Assembly: GCF_030867145.1 (NCBI RefSeq)
Contig: NC_134418.1
Coordinates: 59,867,682-59,931,681 of the forward strand
Direction: 5' to 3'
DNA length: 64,000 nt
Source: Opisthocomus hoazin
Lineage: Eukaryota; Chordata; Aves; Opisthocomiformes; Opisthocomidae
Position numbers and translations under genes: made by a program. Positions 1-11,900 of this stretch are shown here, piece by piece. Under the pieces are notes generated by a model. That model did no database searches, was not told the origin of the DNA, and saw only the letters and a list, made by a program, of their open reading frames with translations. Each line of letters starts with the position of its first letter. Within the stretch, counting starts at the first letter, position 1.

Positions 1-3000
1 TAAACCTCTGAGATGTGAAGCAAGGGTGTCCTGTGTTATTTGATGAAGAATGGCTGAGAGCAACTCAGAGGGCCTTGAAAAACCTAATGGACCTTAACCT
101 AAGAAAATCATATGGTGCTCCACCATAGGATAAACATCGGTTGCCCTTTTGGACAGAGCATCGTCAAGAGTTACACCAGAACCTTCAGGTATACACAAAT
201 GATAATCTGTGTTCGGGAACAGTTTCCAAATTTGCAGAGTTTGTCCAGTGCCTTTACCAATACAAAGTTAGAAGGATAAATGTGGCACTTTACTAGAGTC
301 TTGATTTTGTATCCATATTAACGACCATGGTCCTGTAGCACCAGTAATGAAAGGGGAGGCGACTGCCCATATTGTGCTTGTAACCACCTCTAGTTCAGGA
401 CTGCAAATCTGTGTTTCTTTTGTAGAATAATGTGTATGTCTTATCTCATTAAGTCCCATCACTGTCCTGTGTATAGAATGGCTGTAGGAAGTACCTTATA
501 GTTAATGCTCTTTGGAGCCAGTCTGGATGTAAGAGCATTTGGAACCACACCTGCAGTCACTGTGTAGCAGTGAGCTATGGACTGGGTACGTCATACTATT
601 CCTGTTTCACCGTTGTATAGACTTGTCAGGGGAATTAATAAGAGCAAGCTCTGTGAAAATCTCCAGAACAGGGGCTTGCTGAGGCACTGCGTTACAGAAA
701 CAGAGCTGCATTTCTGACTGTTTGCCCCAAACAGCACCACGGTGCAGCTGCAGCCCCGGCCGCTCCTTCGCCTTCGACGGCACAGCGTGCGGGAGGAAGC
801 ATGCCCCTGCTCCCAGCCCTTCCTCTCACAAGCAGCAGAGGTAGCAGCGCCTGGCTCGAGGTGCCTGGCATGAAAAACACCTCTTCCTTCTCTGACAGCA
901 AAGATATAGCAGGGTGCATTCTTCTTCCCTATGGTTTCAAAGTAGCGTTTCTGGCACTAAGGGTCTGCACACCTCATTTTGCATCTGTTTCCTTTAAAGG
1001 GACTTCTGAGGTTGTGTCTTCATGTCTATCTCCTTAGACTGCTGTAGGACTTGTCTGGGCTCATCTTCAACAAACCAGCTTGCAGACTGCAAGCAGCAGA
1101 GCTCAGCTGAACAGACTTTGTGACCATTATTGCTGATACGCGGTAGTTCTCTTTAAGTAGTTTGCATCCCAGTTAGTAGTTCTTGTTATCTTTGTTCCAA
1201 AACCTGCCAAATGCTGGTGGGAACTGGAATGAATACAACTTGCAGTTTCTTTATATAGTTATTCTTTCTGTAAGAACACACAAAATAAAGGATCCTTACA
1301 CCAAAAGTACAGCATTTGGAGAACGAAAATTAAGGCTGAAATACACATTCTCTTGAGAAAGATCAGACATAATACAGTTGGTTATTCGTTATTATTTGAT
1401 ATGCTTTCGCTTCAGATTCTGGCCTCTAGCTCTGTAAGTGTATAGACATGCTCAATGCTTTGTGAATCATCCTAATGACAGTGGTGGTTTATCAGACTGT
1501 AATGATGTTGTGTTGGTCCTGCAAGAGGATATTATTATCCAGCACTGAGAGCTAAGTTTCATACAGAAAAAGCAGCTCAATGCTTACCAGAAAGCCACTA
1601 ACCAGTGTTAGCCATAACAGTAATTAGTCAGCACTTGCACTTGTGAATTAATTGAAAAGATTTGTGTTATTCTTGTGGGAAGCTGAAGTCATATTCACAG
1701 CTGGGACACAGCATGCAATTCCACAAAAGCCAATACAACTTGTATCACACTTTAGTTTGGTCCTATGAAATTCTTACCTCAGAACTCCTCTGAAACCTAA
1801 AAAACACCCTCTCATCAGTGGTCACTCATTTGCTAAGCAGAAAACAAAGTGTTTTCATAGTTGCCAAACTAGCAAATGAACACAAATTGCACTACAAGCT
1901 AGTAGGATACTTAGACTGAAAAATATTCTGAGGTAGATAATACCTCTGACTCTATAAATCTTGTTGTATGTCAGAAAGTTCTATGGCTTCCCGATGGAAA
2001 AATACTGCTATCCTATGAATGTCAACTAAAATGAAGCATCTAGGAAATAACTAGACTTAGAGACACAGACATTGAACTTTTCTCAGACCACTACTCTTTA
2101 TCTCACTAAAAGTGGCACGTGGTGAGATTAGCAATGCGATAACTCATGGAACTGCAGTCTTCAATGTGCTGCTTAGCCATTTCTCATCCCGAGTCACTCA
2201 GGCTTGCATTTCTTTTTCCCTGGAATATGTCAAAGAATTCATAGATCAAAAAACAGGAGCTGACACAAAGACAGAGGTGCTGGATCTAAGAAATGATTGA
2301 ATTGAGGAACTGGGATAAGAGCTCTTCACTTGGTGGAAAGTAAGAATTTCAGAGTCCGCAACTATACCCCTTTTAAGATATGAACTTCTCAAACTTCCTG
2401 CACTTACTAGCATTAGCCTTGGCCAGTCTTTGGTCAGAAGAAGTCCGTTGATATCTACATCTTAGAGATAGGAAGTAGATTTAATCATTCGGATGGGACT
2501 TTATCTCACACGTCACAGTAAATCAAAGCATTGCCTAGTGTTACAGAGCACAGTGCTACTAGAAACATTGCTTTGTCATTGAAATGCTGTCCATTAGTAC
2601 TCCTGTGACTAGTCAGATGAATTATAAACTAACAGAATTTGAATAACTATCTTGCCATACTGCAAGGAAAGGTAATATTGCTCCTGCTTATTATTGCCTC
2701 AGGCTTTTGTGCAAAACATCACACTGGAACTCACTGTTGACAGTGAATTTAAAGTGCTGTCACAGTCATCTTGTCAGTTTCCAGACCTAGGTGGCCAAAG
2801 CATGTAAGAAGCGATCCACAAGAGATGGCACAAAGCCAAAGGATGGGGGTTTTATATCCCTGTTTGTTTAGGATTGGAGACAAAACGCGTTTGCAAACCA
2901 GAGCGGCTGCTGCAGCTGCAGAGGACAGTGTTCCAGCTGGCATTCTGAAAGATCAATTACCTACATCAAAGCTGTTCTGCTGCCTTTGCTGTCTGGTTGC

Positions 3001-4239
3001 TCATCTCTGAGGCTGCACAGGAACCGTACACACAAAGTGAACTAACCAGAGCAGGGTTCTGTGTCCAACACCCTCTTCAAGTGAGCAGTCTAACTGTTAA
3101 TACGAGGCATCCCAAGTTCTCCTTAAGCTGATCAGATGATGGGACAATGTGAAATGCTATTGACTTTGAAAAGACACTTGGCAGTGATAATACTATTCTC
3201 GATTGAGAAAGCAAGTAAAGTCATTAAATATGATGCTATAATCAATGTAGGCTGAATTTCTTTTTAAGTTGTTGATTGGGAATGAATGGATTAATAGGTA
3301 AACCATCTGACATTGTTACTGAATTTATCATAAGAAATATTAGTCTGCAATATTTTCCTGTTGCCTGTGAAGCATTAAAAAGCTAAAGGGTGCCAACACG
3401 TAGTATTAGTAGGGTGTTATGACAGTAACATTATAAATGTTTGTACAGGTTGTCACCAATGTTTGAAGCCACTTGTAAAAACAGCACCTTAATATAATAC
3501 ATTATTACCATACCCCACTGTAAGTGGTGGTGTGCTTTTACTCATTGGTACAGAACCTACATGTTACTAATTATTCACCCTTTTCTACCCTCTTCCAATG
3601 GATGGTCTTGCAAAGGCAGAGTGTTAACAATACTCTAACAATAGACACAGGTACAACGTCCATGTGGCAAACTACACAGTCATAGTTAAATTGTGTATGT
3701 GTTGCATTAATTTCTCATTTACTGATAACATTGCTTATTTTCTTGGATCCATTTCAGCAGATGCTTTTTCTTCTCAACACCTACCAGACCCGACAGACAA
3801 ATATTTCCCCTCTCGCTCAAAAAATACAAACGACCAAGGCCCCATAAGCAATATGAAGTGATCTTGAACCAAAGACTGTCTTTTGTAGTTCTAACAGTAT
3901 TATAGTCTTCAAGTGTGTCATCTTGCAACCTTGTAGAGATGGGAAATGTAATTTATTACAAAGAAGCCTTCCATCTTTTGAATTAAAAGTATTGCACTTA
4001 CAGCTGGACAAGGAAACTCTGAAGACTTGGAAGACTGAAATGATGATATTATTCAGCGAAGAAATGCTATTAATTACGCTGTTAATGGCAGACAATGTGG
4101 ACTCTGAATCCCAAACAGTGTATGAATACAACTAAGCCACGTAACTTTACAGTTGGCAGGTTCAATATAAATTCGAAGTCTGTTAAAATGCAAACTCTTG
4201 AAAACGCTGTAAAATAGTTCTTCACGCATTCCTGTGTGT
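1..4239. other. Upstream intergenic DNA, no gene recognised
   Basis: This AT-rich stretch lies 5' of the TSPAN5 CpG island. All open frames are short, overlap on both strands, and show no family motif. A small GC-rich patch at about 720-870 stands out from its surroundings but holds no recognisable exon. The first 620 bases have a texture that could be an old mobile-element remnant (a minus-strand open frame at 268-462 and a TAATAAG-containing tail near 635-645), but I could not assign a family. In mammals the neighbour upstream of TSPAN5 is EIF4E at a considerable distance, so a gene-free stretch here is expected. Confidence 0.6.
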
Positions 4240-4889
4240 GTAGCGTATCCGAGTTCGGGGGGGAGGCGATCTGAAGGCGCCCATTCAGAACAACCTCCAC
4301 AGCACAATTACGGTCTTGCCCCTTCTCACCCCCGCAGCCCACCTAGCACCGTGCTGCCCTCCGGGCTCTTCTCCCACCGAGCGCTGTGCTCCGTTCCCTC
4401 GCAGCAGCCAGGCCGCGTTACGCCTCGCTGCCTCGGCGCTAGCCGGCCCGTGTCACCCCCCGGCTGCAGGAGGGAGGGGGCCCCCCGGCCTGGCACCCCT
4501 GGGCTTTGTGCGAGGCCGCGGCTGGGGCAACCCGCTGGGGGCACACTGCCGAGGCGGCGTCGCAGGAAGAAAGCGCGGCAGAACCCTCGACTTTGACTTA
4601 CGAACCCGCACCGGGGGGACGCGCTTGTCGGACACCGCTGCTCCTCCCGGGCACCCAGCGCGGCACGAACTCCGTTCGCCTCAGCGCTGACAGGTGCGGA
4701 CCCTCACACCCACCCCGCCGGGGCCGCGCTAAACGGCCGCTCCAACCGCCAGCCCGAGGCCCGCCGGCCCCGCTACCTAACCGAGGCGGCAGCCAGCCCG
4801 GCCCCCGCTCCCGCCGCCGCAGACAAAAGCCGGCGGGCTCACTGCTCCCCTCCGCCGCCATAGCCCCCACGGCCCCCACCTCACGCCCG

Positions 4890-5078
4890 CCCCGCCGCAG
4901 AGCCGCCCCCGCCCCGCCCCGCCCCGCCCACGGGCTCCTCGGAGCACCGTCGGATTGGCGGGGAGCGACACCAGTCACGCCGCTAGGGCGACCAGTGGCG
5001 CGCTTTTCCCCGCCCCCTCTCCTCCCCCGGGGGCGGGGCGCGCGCTGCTGGCCGTTGCCGCTGTGGGGGCGGGCGGAG
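4890..5078 (+). promoter_or_regulatory. TSPAN5: Proximal promoter: tandem GC boxes and inverted CCAAT box
   Basis: Four to five Sp1/KLF-type GC boxes (CCCCGCCCC units) are packed in 4906-4929. An inverted CCAAT box (ATTGG, 4954-4958, in CGGATTGGCG) follows about 25 bases later and suits NF-Y. A second GC-box group lies at 5009-5040 and a third (GGGGGCGGGCGG) at about 5064-5075. GC boxes plus CCAAT without TATA are typical of CpG-island promoters. From this arrangement I infer transcription start sites at roughly 5000-5200, which would give a 5' UTR of about 300-500 bases. The exact start cannot be read from sequence. Confidence 0.65.
4906..4929 (-). promoter_or_regulatory. G-quadruplex-capable tract overlapping the GC boxes
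   Basis: On the minus strand five runs of three to five G (complements of C 4906-4910, 4912-4915, 4917-4920, 4922-4925 and 4927-4929) are separated by single bases. That meets the classic rule of four G-runs with loops of one to seven bases, and one-base loops favour a stable parallel fold. The tract coincides with the tandem Sp1-type sites, so protein binding and quadruplex folding would compete. Folding in cells is inference. Confidence 0.6.
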
Positions 5079-5237
5079 GGAGGCAGGCAGCGGGCGTCGC
5101 GCGAGAGGGCTTGGGGCAGCTCGCGGCTCCGGCAGGGCTGCGGTGTGGCGGGAGCCCCGCACCTCTGCCCCGGCGCCTCCTGCCCCGGCGGCCGCCCCTC
5201 TCCCCCTCTGCCGCCGCGGGCAGCCGGGGCCTCCTCC

Positions 5238-5363
5238 ATGCGGGAGAAGAGGAGGAGGAGGTGGGAGCTGCTCGCCGGCCATCCCCGGCGCCCGGCAAGT
5301 CGGAGCCCACCCGCCGCCGCGCCGCTCCTGCCGCATCTCCCCGCGGCCCGCCGCCGGCGCTGA
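5238..5363 (+). CDS. Upstream ORF in the TSPAN5 5' UTR (41 codons)
   Basis: An ATG at 5238 opens a 41-codon frame closed by TGA at 5361-5363, before the TSPAN5 start. The peptide begins MREKRRRRW and is rich in Arg, Pro and Ala, as expected from GC-rich sequence, so there is no sign of selection on the protein. It matters only if transcription starts upstream of 5238, which is likely but unproven. If transcribed it would be read before the main frame and could lower TSPAN5 translation. The -3 base is C and +4 is C, a weak initiation context, so many ribosomes should scan past. Confidence 0.3.
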   Translation: MREKRRRRWELLAGHPRRPASRSPPAAAPLLPHLPAARRRR

Positions 5364-5403
5364 GCCCTGCCCGCCGCGCCGCCCTCCCGGCCCCCATTCC
5401 TTG

Positions 5404-5460
5404 TCTCCCCCCCCCCTTTTTTTTCTTATTTTTCGTTTTCCACCCCCTTTGGTTCTCACC
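5404..5460 (+). other. Polypyrimidine tract in the predicted 5' UTR
   Basis: Nearly all bases from 5404 to 5460 are C or T, including ten C followed by eight T (5407-5424). It lies about 40 bases before the start codon. In RNA it could bind polypyrimidine-tract proteins. Alternatively it could serve as an acceptor tract if an upstream non-coding first exon splices here, but no acceptor AG is obvious at a convincing distance. It may be nothing more than low-complexity sequence prone to length change. Confidence 0.4.
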
Positions 5461-5483
5461 CTGGCTGCGAGCAAAGTGTCTTG

Positions 5484-5525
5484 ATGAGCGCAGAGGATGT
5501 CCGGGAAGCACTACAAGGGGCCTGA
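5484..5525 (+). CDS. Short upstream ORF overlapping the TSPAN5 start codon
   Basis: An ATG at 5484 opens a 13-codon frame that ends with TGA at 5523-5525, inside TSPAN5 codons 9-10. It starts 13 bases before the TSPAN5 ATG and in a different frame, so a ribosome using it terminates past the real start and must backtrack to re-initiate. Its context is weak (T at -3, A at +4), whereas the TSPAN5 ATG has A at -3, so leaky scanning should favour the main frame. The overlap is seen directly. A regulatory role is inference. Confidence 0.5.
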   Translation: MSAEDVREALQGA

Positions 5526-5577
5526 AGTCAGTTGTTGCATCAAATACTTCATCTTCGGCTTCAATGTCATTTTCTGG
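5497..5577 (+). CDS. TSPAN5: Tetraspanin-5 (TSPAN5), coding exon 1 (codons 1-27)
   Basis: The exon encodes 27 residues beginning MSGKHYKGPEVSCC and ending GFNVIFW. This matches the N-terminus of vertebrate TSPAN5 and differs from its TspanC8 relatives TSPAN14 and TSPAN17. TSPAN5 is a four-pass membrane protein of the TspanC8 group that binds the protease ADAM10, helps it leave the ER, and influences Notch and other shedding. Seen here are the cytoplasmic N-tail, the juxtamembrane Cys13-Cys14 pair (the kind of site palmitoylated in tetraspanins) and the start of transmembrane segment 1 from about Tyr17. An in-frame TGA at 5485-5487 and A at -3 support this ATG. The exon ends after a whole codon (phase 0) at a GTAAGT donor. 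The full protein is about 268 residues, so roughly a tenth is present. Confidence 0.95.
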
Positions 5578-5915
5578 GTAAGTGGGCCGGCCGCGCGGCG
5601 CTCCGTGTCTTCCCCTGCCGCCGCCTCCTCCTCCTCCTGCCGCGCCGCCGCTCCCGGGCTGGGCACGGCCGGCGATGAAAATCGAGGGACGTGTAACAGC
5701 GGAGCCCGGGCTCGTGCGCGACCGTTGGGCGCGCGGCGGGCGGTTGGGGTTTGAGCGGGGCTTGCGGGGGGGGGAGGCCGGGGCTGCCTCAGCCTCCCGC
5801 CGGCTCCCGGCCGCCCTTCCCGGGCCGGCTGGCGTGCCGCGTTCCGGCGCCCGCGGAGCCTGCCGCTGCCCCTGCCCTTCCGCCCCTCCTCGCTGCTTTT
5901 GTGGTAGGTGCGAAG

Positions 5916-8900
5916 AAGGGGTTTTGCCTTTTTTAAAATTTATTTTTATTTTCCTTTTTTTCCCCTTCTTCCGTCCCCCTCGTCTGCTTTGTGGTGGGGG
6001 AGGGAGCAGCTAGACGCCCAGGCCTGGAGAACGGATTGATCTGCGTGTTTTCATGCTGATATCCTCGCTAAACAATAATAATAATAATAAAAAATCACAG
6101 CTCATGTTCTCTGAGCAATGCTGTTTAAGGCGGTGATTACACAATGGCGAGGCTGTGTATGGTTATTATGATTAGCGATGACCACATAGTAGTAGCAGCA
6201 ATAATAGGATGGAGGAGGGAGGAATCGGTATTCCCACCCATCCCTAAAGTGCAAGCCCGTGGGAGGCTTGGTTGGGCATTAGCAGGGGTTCCTGGCTGTG
6301 CTGCTTGGCCTTCTGACTGCACGGTATCTTGTCGCACCATTCTAGCACTGCCTGTACAGTAGGCAGAGCTGTACAGTGAAGTGTAACCTGCATATAATAG
6401 TATTTCTAGCATCTTCTCGGTGTGTTGGATTTGAAAGAGCAGCAGCTGGTTTTGGATGTATATGCCAGAGTTTGTAACCACAGAGGGAGGGGGTGAGCAT
6501 TCTCATGCGGATATAAATGATGAGGTTTTATCACTGCATAGCATCTGAAAGTTGGGTGAAGGCTGTTAGATGTGTAGTCCCCCTCTTTTCATGAGATATT
6601 CCATTTAGCAATGAGAAACATGGACAAACCCAGGTAGAGTGAATGTGGTTTTGAGGGGCTTTGAAGGCAAGTTAAGTGCATATCTGGTATAGTGGCTTCT
6701 TTGGACTGGAAAGGTGAATTGGGAAAAAAACACCTTGAAATTTTGTGGGTGAAGGTGGGGAAGAATGTAGGAGAGAAACTTTCTAACCAATACTGAACTT
6801 GTGACTGTCGCCTTGGTGAGAATGGAGGAGGGTGGTTACTTGGTGAGCAGGTATTCATCGCTAACCTCATGTCTGTGTTCCTGGAAAGCAAAGATGCTTG
6901 AAGAGGGTGTTTTGGAAGGATGGGAGTTTTGATTAATTACACTTTTATACTGAAACACCATTCCTTAATCAAGAAAGTAAGCTGTTAGAATGAAGTTGAC
7001 TGTGGTTTTGTGTCAATGTTTAGTTGGTCCAAGACTGATCTGTAGAGATGAGTGGTTGCAAGCTTTGTAGTATTCTGACCCTGCAGTAGCTGTTTCTGTT
7101 GGACTGTTTGCTTGGTTTTTAGTGGTTGAGTTTGCCATGGTTCTTTTCACGTGTGTGTGTTTTCATTTTGAGTCCCCTGGGCATATGCTGCTGTGATCGC
7201 AGATGTTTTTCAGCAGGGAACAGAGTAGTGTGAGGAACACTTGTGTTCCATGTCCTTGAACTAAAAGAGGGAGATTGTGGTGAAAGGTATATAAACATGG
7301 TATCTTGCTCCTTCAGGCACTGCCAGTCTATAAAAGGCTATGTACCCTGTAATTTGCTTCATGTTATTCTCTGAAGGTTAATGTGTGGATGGTGCAAGTG
7401 GGGAAGCAGTGTCTTTTAGGTATTTTGTGGCTAGTCTTTTTCTTATTCCTGTGTTCTTGAGGCAGATGCAGCGTAGCTTTTGCATGACAGCAGATGTTCC
7501 TCTGTTGTAACTGAATGAGTTAAAGGAGATCTCACTAGGCCATGTGGCTTTATACTGCTGGAATGCAAATCTGAAGACCTGAGTTTATTACCCGCTCTGC
7601 CATTTGCTTTATGTGTGACCCTTGCTTACAGATTTCCCCTTTTGCAAGATGCTAATCGTCTCATGTGTGTCCTTGGCTAAACTTCTTGGAAGTCCACAGA
7701 GACAAAACACTTTAAGAGTTTAGTCATTTCTTCAGAATATTGTAATCTCTGTATGACGAAGCCTGTATTTATTACCATGTCTCTCATGATTTGAAGTGAA
7801 AACATAGGCAGTTACTCTTGTAGAATACATTTTATTGTTGTTTTTACTGAATTAATAGCAAACCCTTCAATAGTCTATCATGAAACTGGGCCAGAAAAGC
7901 TGTAAATTAAAACTGCAAGTTCGGTTGGCTGTTCACAGAAAATTATAATAAAAAATAGCCACTAGTGTAGTCATTGTAAATAGATTGAAATGATGAAGAG
8001 TTCATTGTATTAACCCCATGACACCCTCTGGGAATCTTGCGAGCATGGAGATATGTAGAACACCTTTGTTAAAACTTCTACGTGAGCATTATTACGTAGT
8101 GGTTTTAACATGATCTTTTAAAATTTTAATGGAAACAAATGGGAAAATACTCTCTATTCTGCATCATAAAACAATGGACTAAAAATAAAGAGAACTGAGT
8201 TGGAAGAGTAATGGTTTTGACAAGAAGATTGTTGGTGCCTTGAACAGAGGAATACTGTAGATCTGCTGAAATTACGTGGGGAACGATTGTACTTGTTACT
8301 TAAGCTGAAGATATTACAAAAAATTGGAGGCTTTATATGCCACAGAATATGGGCAAAATAATTTATCAGACCTTTTTGTCAATTTTTTTGTTTTGTGCTG
8401 GTCTGTTATTTCTTTCTGTAAAAAGCACAGCTGGATTATTAGAACAATGAATATGGGAAAGTTGCAGTCTAATGCTGTAGTTGTAACAAAAGGGGATGGT
8501 ATACTCTTTAGGAGATAGTTCTCAGTCTTGCACCACCCCAGATAGCGTGTTCTGTCCAGCTATATGTTTTATACTGTTATAGAAGGCTGTATTTGCTGAG
8601 TCTATGCACAATTAATGTTCTAGGTATATTGGCAAGCTTTTTTTTTTTTTAAATTCATTATTGAAGTTCGTAAATATGCTGGAAGTGTTTGTTCAGAAAA
8701 ACTTATTTTATGAGATCAAAATGCTCTCGTGGAAGAGGAAAGCTTGTTTGGCACTCACCAAAGTAAGATTTAGGACCTGAGACCAAATAGGCATAAATAC
8801 ATCTACATCAAAAATTAGAACTCAATAGTGTGCTTCCTTTCCATTGCTCAGCTGCCATTCTTCTGTTGATTGTTCTTTAGGGCGCACACCTGGGCTGTAA

Positions 8901-11900
8901 CTTGACTAGCATAACACCTGTGTGAAAGCACCACCTTATGTTTGCTACCTTTCTAGGCTGGTGGAATAGACAGTGCTTTTTTATGAGCCTTTATTTCTTT
9001 TTCTAGGTAAACCATAATGTAATCTGATTTAGATGAGAGCTGCAGCCATAATATAGGGTAACAAAAAACATTTTTTCTGTAGTTAAAGAAAGCAAACAAG
9101 CAATGCCTCCCTTCCACCTTCCCCTTTGACTTCCATGTAGAATGATGTCAAAGGTACAATGCAAAATGTAAAAGTAAGCCCTCCTGCTTCTCCAAAGGCA
9201 AGAACCATTTCCCCTTCTTTCCCCTTCTACTTTTGCAAGACAGTTTTAGGTTGACTTTTAGTTCCAAGACCTGTTTTAAATTGCTCTCTGTGCTTTATTA
9301 TACTTGATGGAAACTGTGGATGTATACTATTGTTTAACTCTGAATTTCAATCCACACTTGATTCCACTGACCCTAGTTTAATCGGAAAGGTGTATAGAAA
9401 GCATTGACACTTCAGAAAGAAACCTTTGCTTTATCTGATGATTCACTGTAATTTGTGAGATATGCTGCGATTGTGAGATATCAGCATATTACAAGTCATA
9501 ATTTGTGTTTTAATTTGCTTGGCATCTGCTGGTTTTGATGGCAACCATATGGGAGTCTAAATAGTCTTCTGAATTACAGGAAGAGAGCCGATAGAAAACT
9601 CAGTACAGTTATGTAAGTGTGTTATGAGAAAAGTGTTGGAAAAGTACACTGACCTTTAAGGGACAACAAATAGACTGTTTATTAAATTTTGTACATTGTT
9701 GGTTGTTTGTTTTCAAATGGGCAGAAGATCCTTTTCTGATGTCAGCTGGTTTTCAGATAGCCACAAGGAAGTTTTGGTTATGTGATTTTCCCTTGCCACA
9801 GTGGTTAAAAAAAATAAAATCAATGTGAAGTTTGCTGCATTCAATTTTTAAATGCATTCTGTAGCATTTGATCTTTAAAAAATTGCATGGGGAAGATGCC
9901 CTTGCAGTGGAAGTGGAAGCGTTCTGTTGATTCTCTCCCCCCTCCCCCCCCCTTTAATGTTCAAATGATTTTTAATACTTTTTTTTTAAAAATTTCTTAG
10001 TAGCACAGAGAACTTGGAGAACATTTCACAAGTGGTCTTGCCAGAAACAGAACAATGGCAAGAACAGAACTTGTCCTGGGAAAATACACAACTGTTTCGT
10101 AACAGTGCAAGGCGGTGATGTACATACTGATGAATTAAATGCATTGTTGTGAGCTTGAGATTCCTGCATTCCTCTGCGTCTCTTTCAGCAGATGTAGTCC
10201 CAGTCTTTTAAATGTATATAAAAATATAGTAACTCTGCTGGCTCCAGGGGACTTGCTTCAGATTTGCAGGGGTCATTCTTGGGATAAAATTTTTCCTTGC
10301 CCTGCCTTCCCTTGTAACTTTGTGGCAGGCTGTACCATTGGTTATACAAAAAGAAACAGATGAGGAACATGGATGAAGTTGTTTCATTTCCTAAGTATTT
10401 GTTTTGCCAAAACTAGTGGTTTGTAAATATGTTACTGTTTTAAACTATTTGAGGTTTCTAGTTTATAAAAGATTGAAGAATCATAAGGGCACAAGAACTA
10501 GAAAAAACAAATTGTGGTTAATTGTGTGACTTCTCATGTTTGATGTCAACATACTTTAAGTAAGTATTATTGGAACTATCAAATGCAGCTTACATAATTT
10601 TCTTCTGTGTTAAAGATTAATTTGGTAAGTGTATCTATCAGTCTTCCACCTTGATTGAATTGTCTTAGTAAGTTTTACCTGGCAGCACATCTGTCTCAAA
10701 GTATGAAGAGTTAATTCTGAATCTTTAGTGTCCCAATCAGAGAAAAGCCAATGCGTGTGAACGGCACCCAGTGTACAGGCAGCCCCAACAGAACACTTCC
10801 GCAAGTGAAACATTTTATGAATATTTATGTGTGCAAAACCAAGTTGTTATTGGTCCTGGTCCCATCCCTCTTGTTGCATTTTGATAATGTTCTCTTAATA
10901 AAGGCAACATATCCATATTCTGTAACACTGAATTTGAAGATGGGCATGCTACCTTAATCCAGTAAGATAGTCTTTTCATGATAAGCTTTTTGGTGTATTT
11001 ATTATGTATGTACGTATTCAACTACAGTGTATGATATAATAAGCACACAGGGAAAGCACGCATGAGCTGTATGTGGGAAGAGAGGTTTTTTTTCCCAAAC
11101 GAGAATCTAGAAAACATGTTTTTGGGAAAGAAAATACACTTATGTCGGGTAGTGGAAAAGGTGTAGGGTAATTTTCAAGTGGAAAATGTGGGGGAGAAGG
11201 TATTTTGGGTTGGGTTTTGTTGGTTTTATTGTTTGTTTGGTTTTGTATGGAAAGTGGAAAGAAGAAAAACGTGAGGAACTTCTCTGTCCTCTCCAGTTGA
11301 CAGGAGTTTGAAAGTATTGTGTAATCTTTTCTGGAAGAGCACTCTCCAAGACCTAGTTCCATAGATTACAATAATCCCGAAGTACTTAGCAAACTTTAAT
11401 TTATTCCTTAAACTCTGTAAGTTGACGCAATAGTTAATGTTTAATAGAGGATAAGAAAGTTGGGCTTACACTTAGTGAAACAGCACTTACTTTTTCGAGC
11501 CCCGTTCCTACAAATAGACTACTTTTTGAAAAATCCGTTATAAACTGGTTTTGGCACCAGGGCTACTACAAGTTATAAATCTGGAGCAAGAAGCTGATGT
11601 ATTGTTAAATGCTCAGTCTAGGTACTTCAACAGTTTATACTCCATTAACCAACGGCAGTAACTTGTGAAAATTTGCTATAAACATTCAGAATGGAATGTT
11701 TTGTTTCCAACTGAAACTGGAGGTGAGAGAAAATATTTTTGACCCAAAGAAATCTGACCTAATTCTGCCAGTTAGGGAATTACAGTCTTAAACTGTAGTG
11801 CTGTATGATAGAATCAGCCTTCATACTTTGCTTTGCCCAAAATATGCAGCATGTTTCTCAAATGCGTGGCTAGTAGCCTGTCAACAGGGCTGTAATTGTT

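Larger units (their letters stand above)
4240..5915. promoter_or_regulatory. TSPAN5: CpG island spanning the TSPAN5 promoter and first exon
   Basis: Base composition shifts sharply at about 4240 from AT-rich to very GC- and CpG-rich DNA and returns to AT-rich after about 5915. The densest part is about 4700-5400. The island contains the TSPAN5 start codon and continues about 340 bases into intron 1, the usual layout for a broadly expressed vertebrate gene. Long open frames on both strands inside it come from the lack of AT-rich stop codons, not from coding. No TATA box is seen near a plausible start site, so dispersed initiation is likely. An antisense or divergent transcript could also start here, but nothing in the sequence proves it. 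Confidence 0.9.

Noticed and set aside
1..620. Possible endogenous retrovirus remnant
   Set aside because: The texture and a short minus-strand frame (268-462) suggested it, but no conserved retroviral motif, terminal dinucleotides or partner repeat could be identified.
4506..5363. 285-codon plus-strand frame and 213-codon minus-strand frame (4598-5239) in the CpG island
   Set aside because: Both are Pro/Arg/Ala/Gly-rich and overlap each other and the promoter. CpG islands lack AT-rich stops, so such frames are expected without coding.
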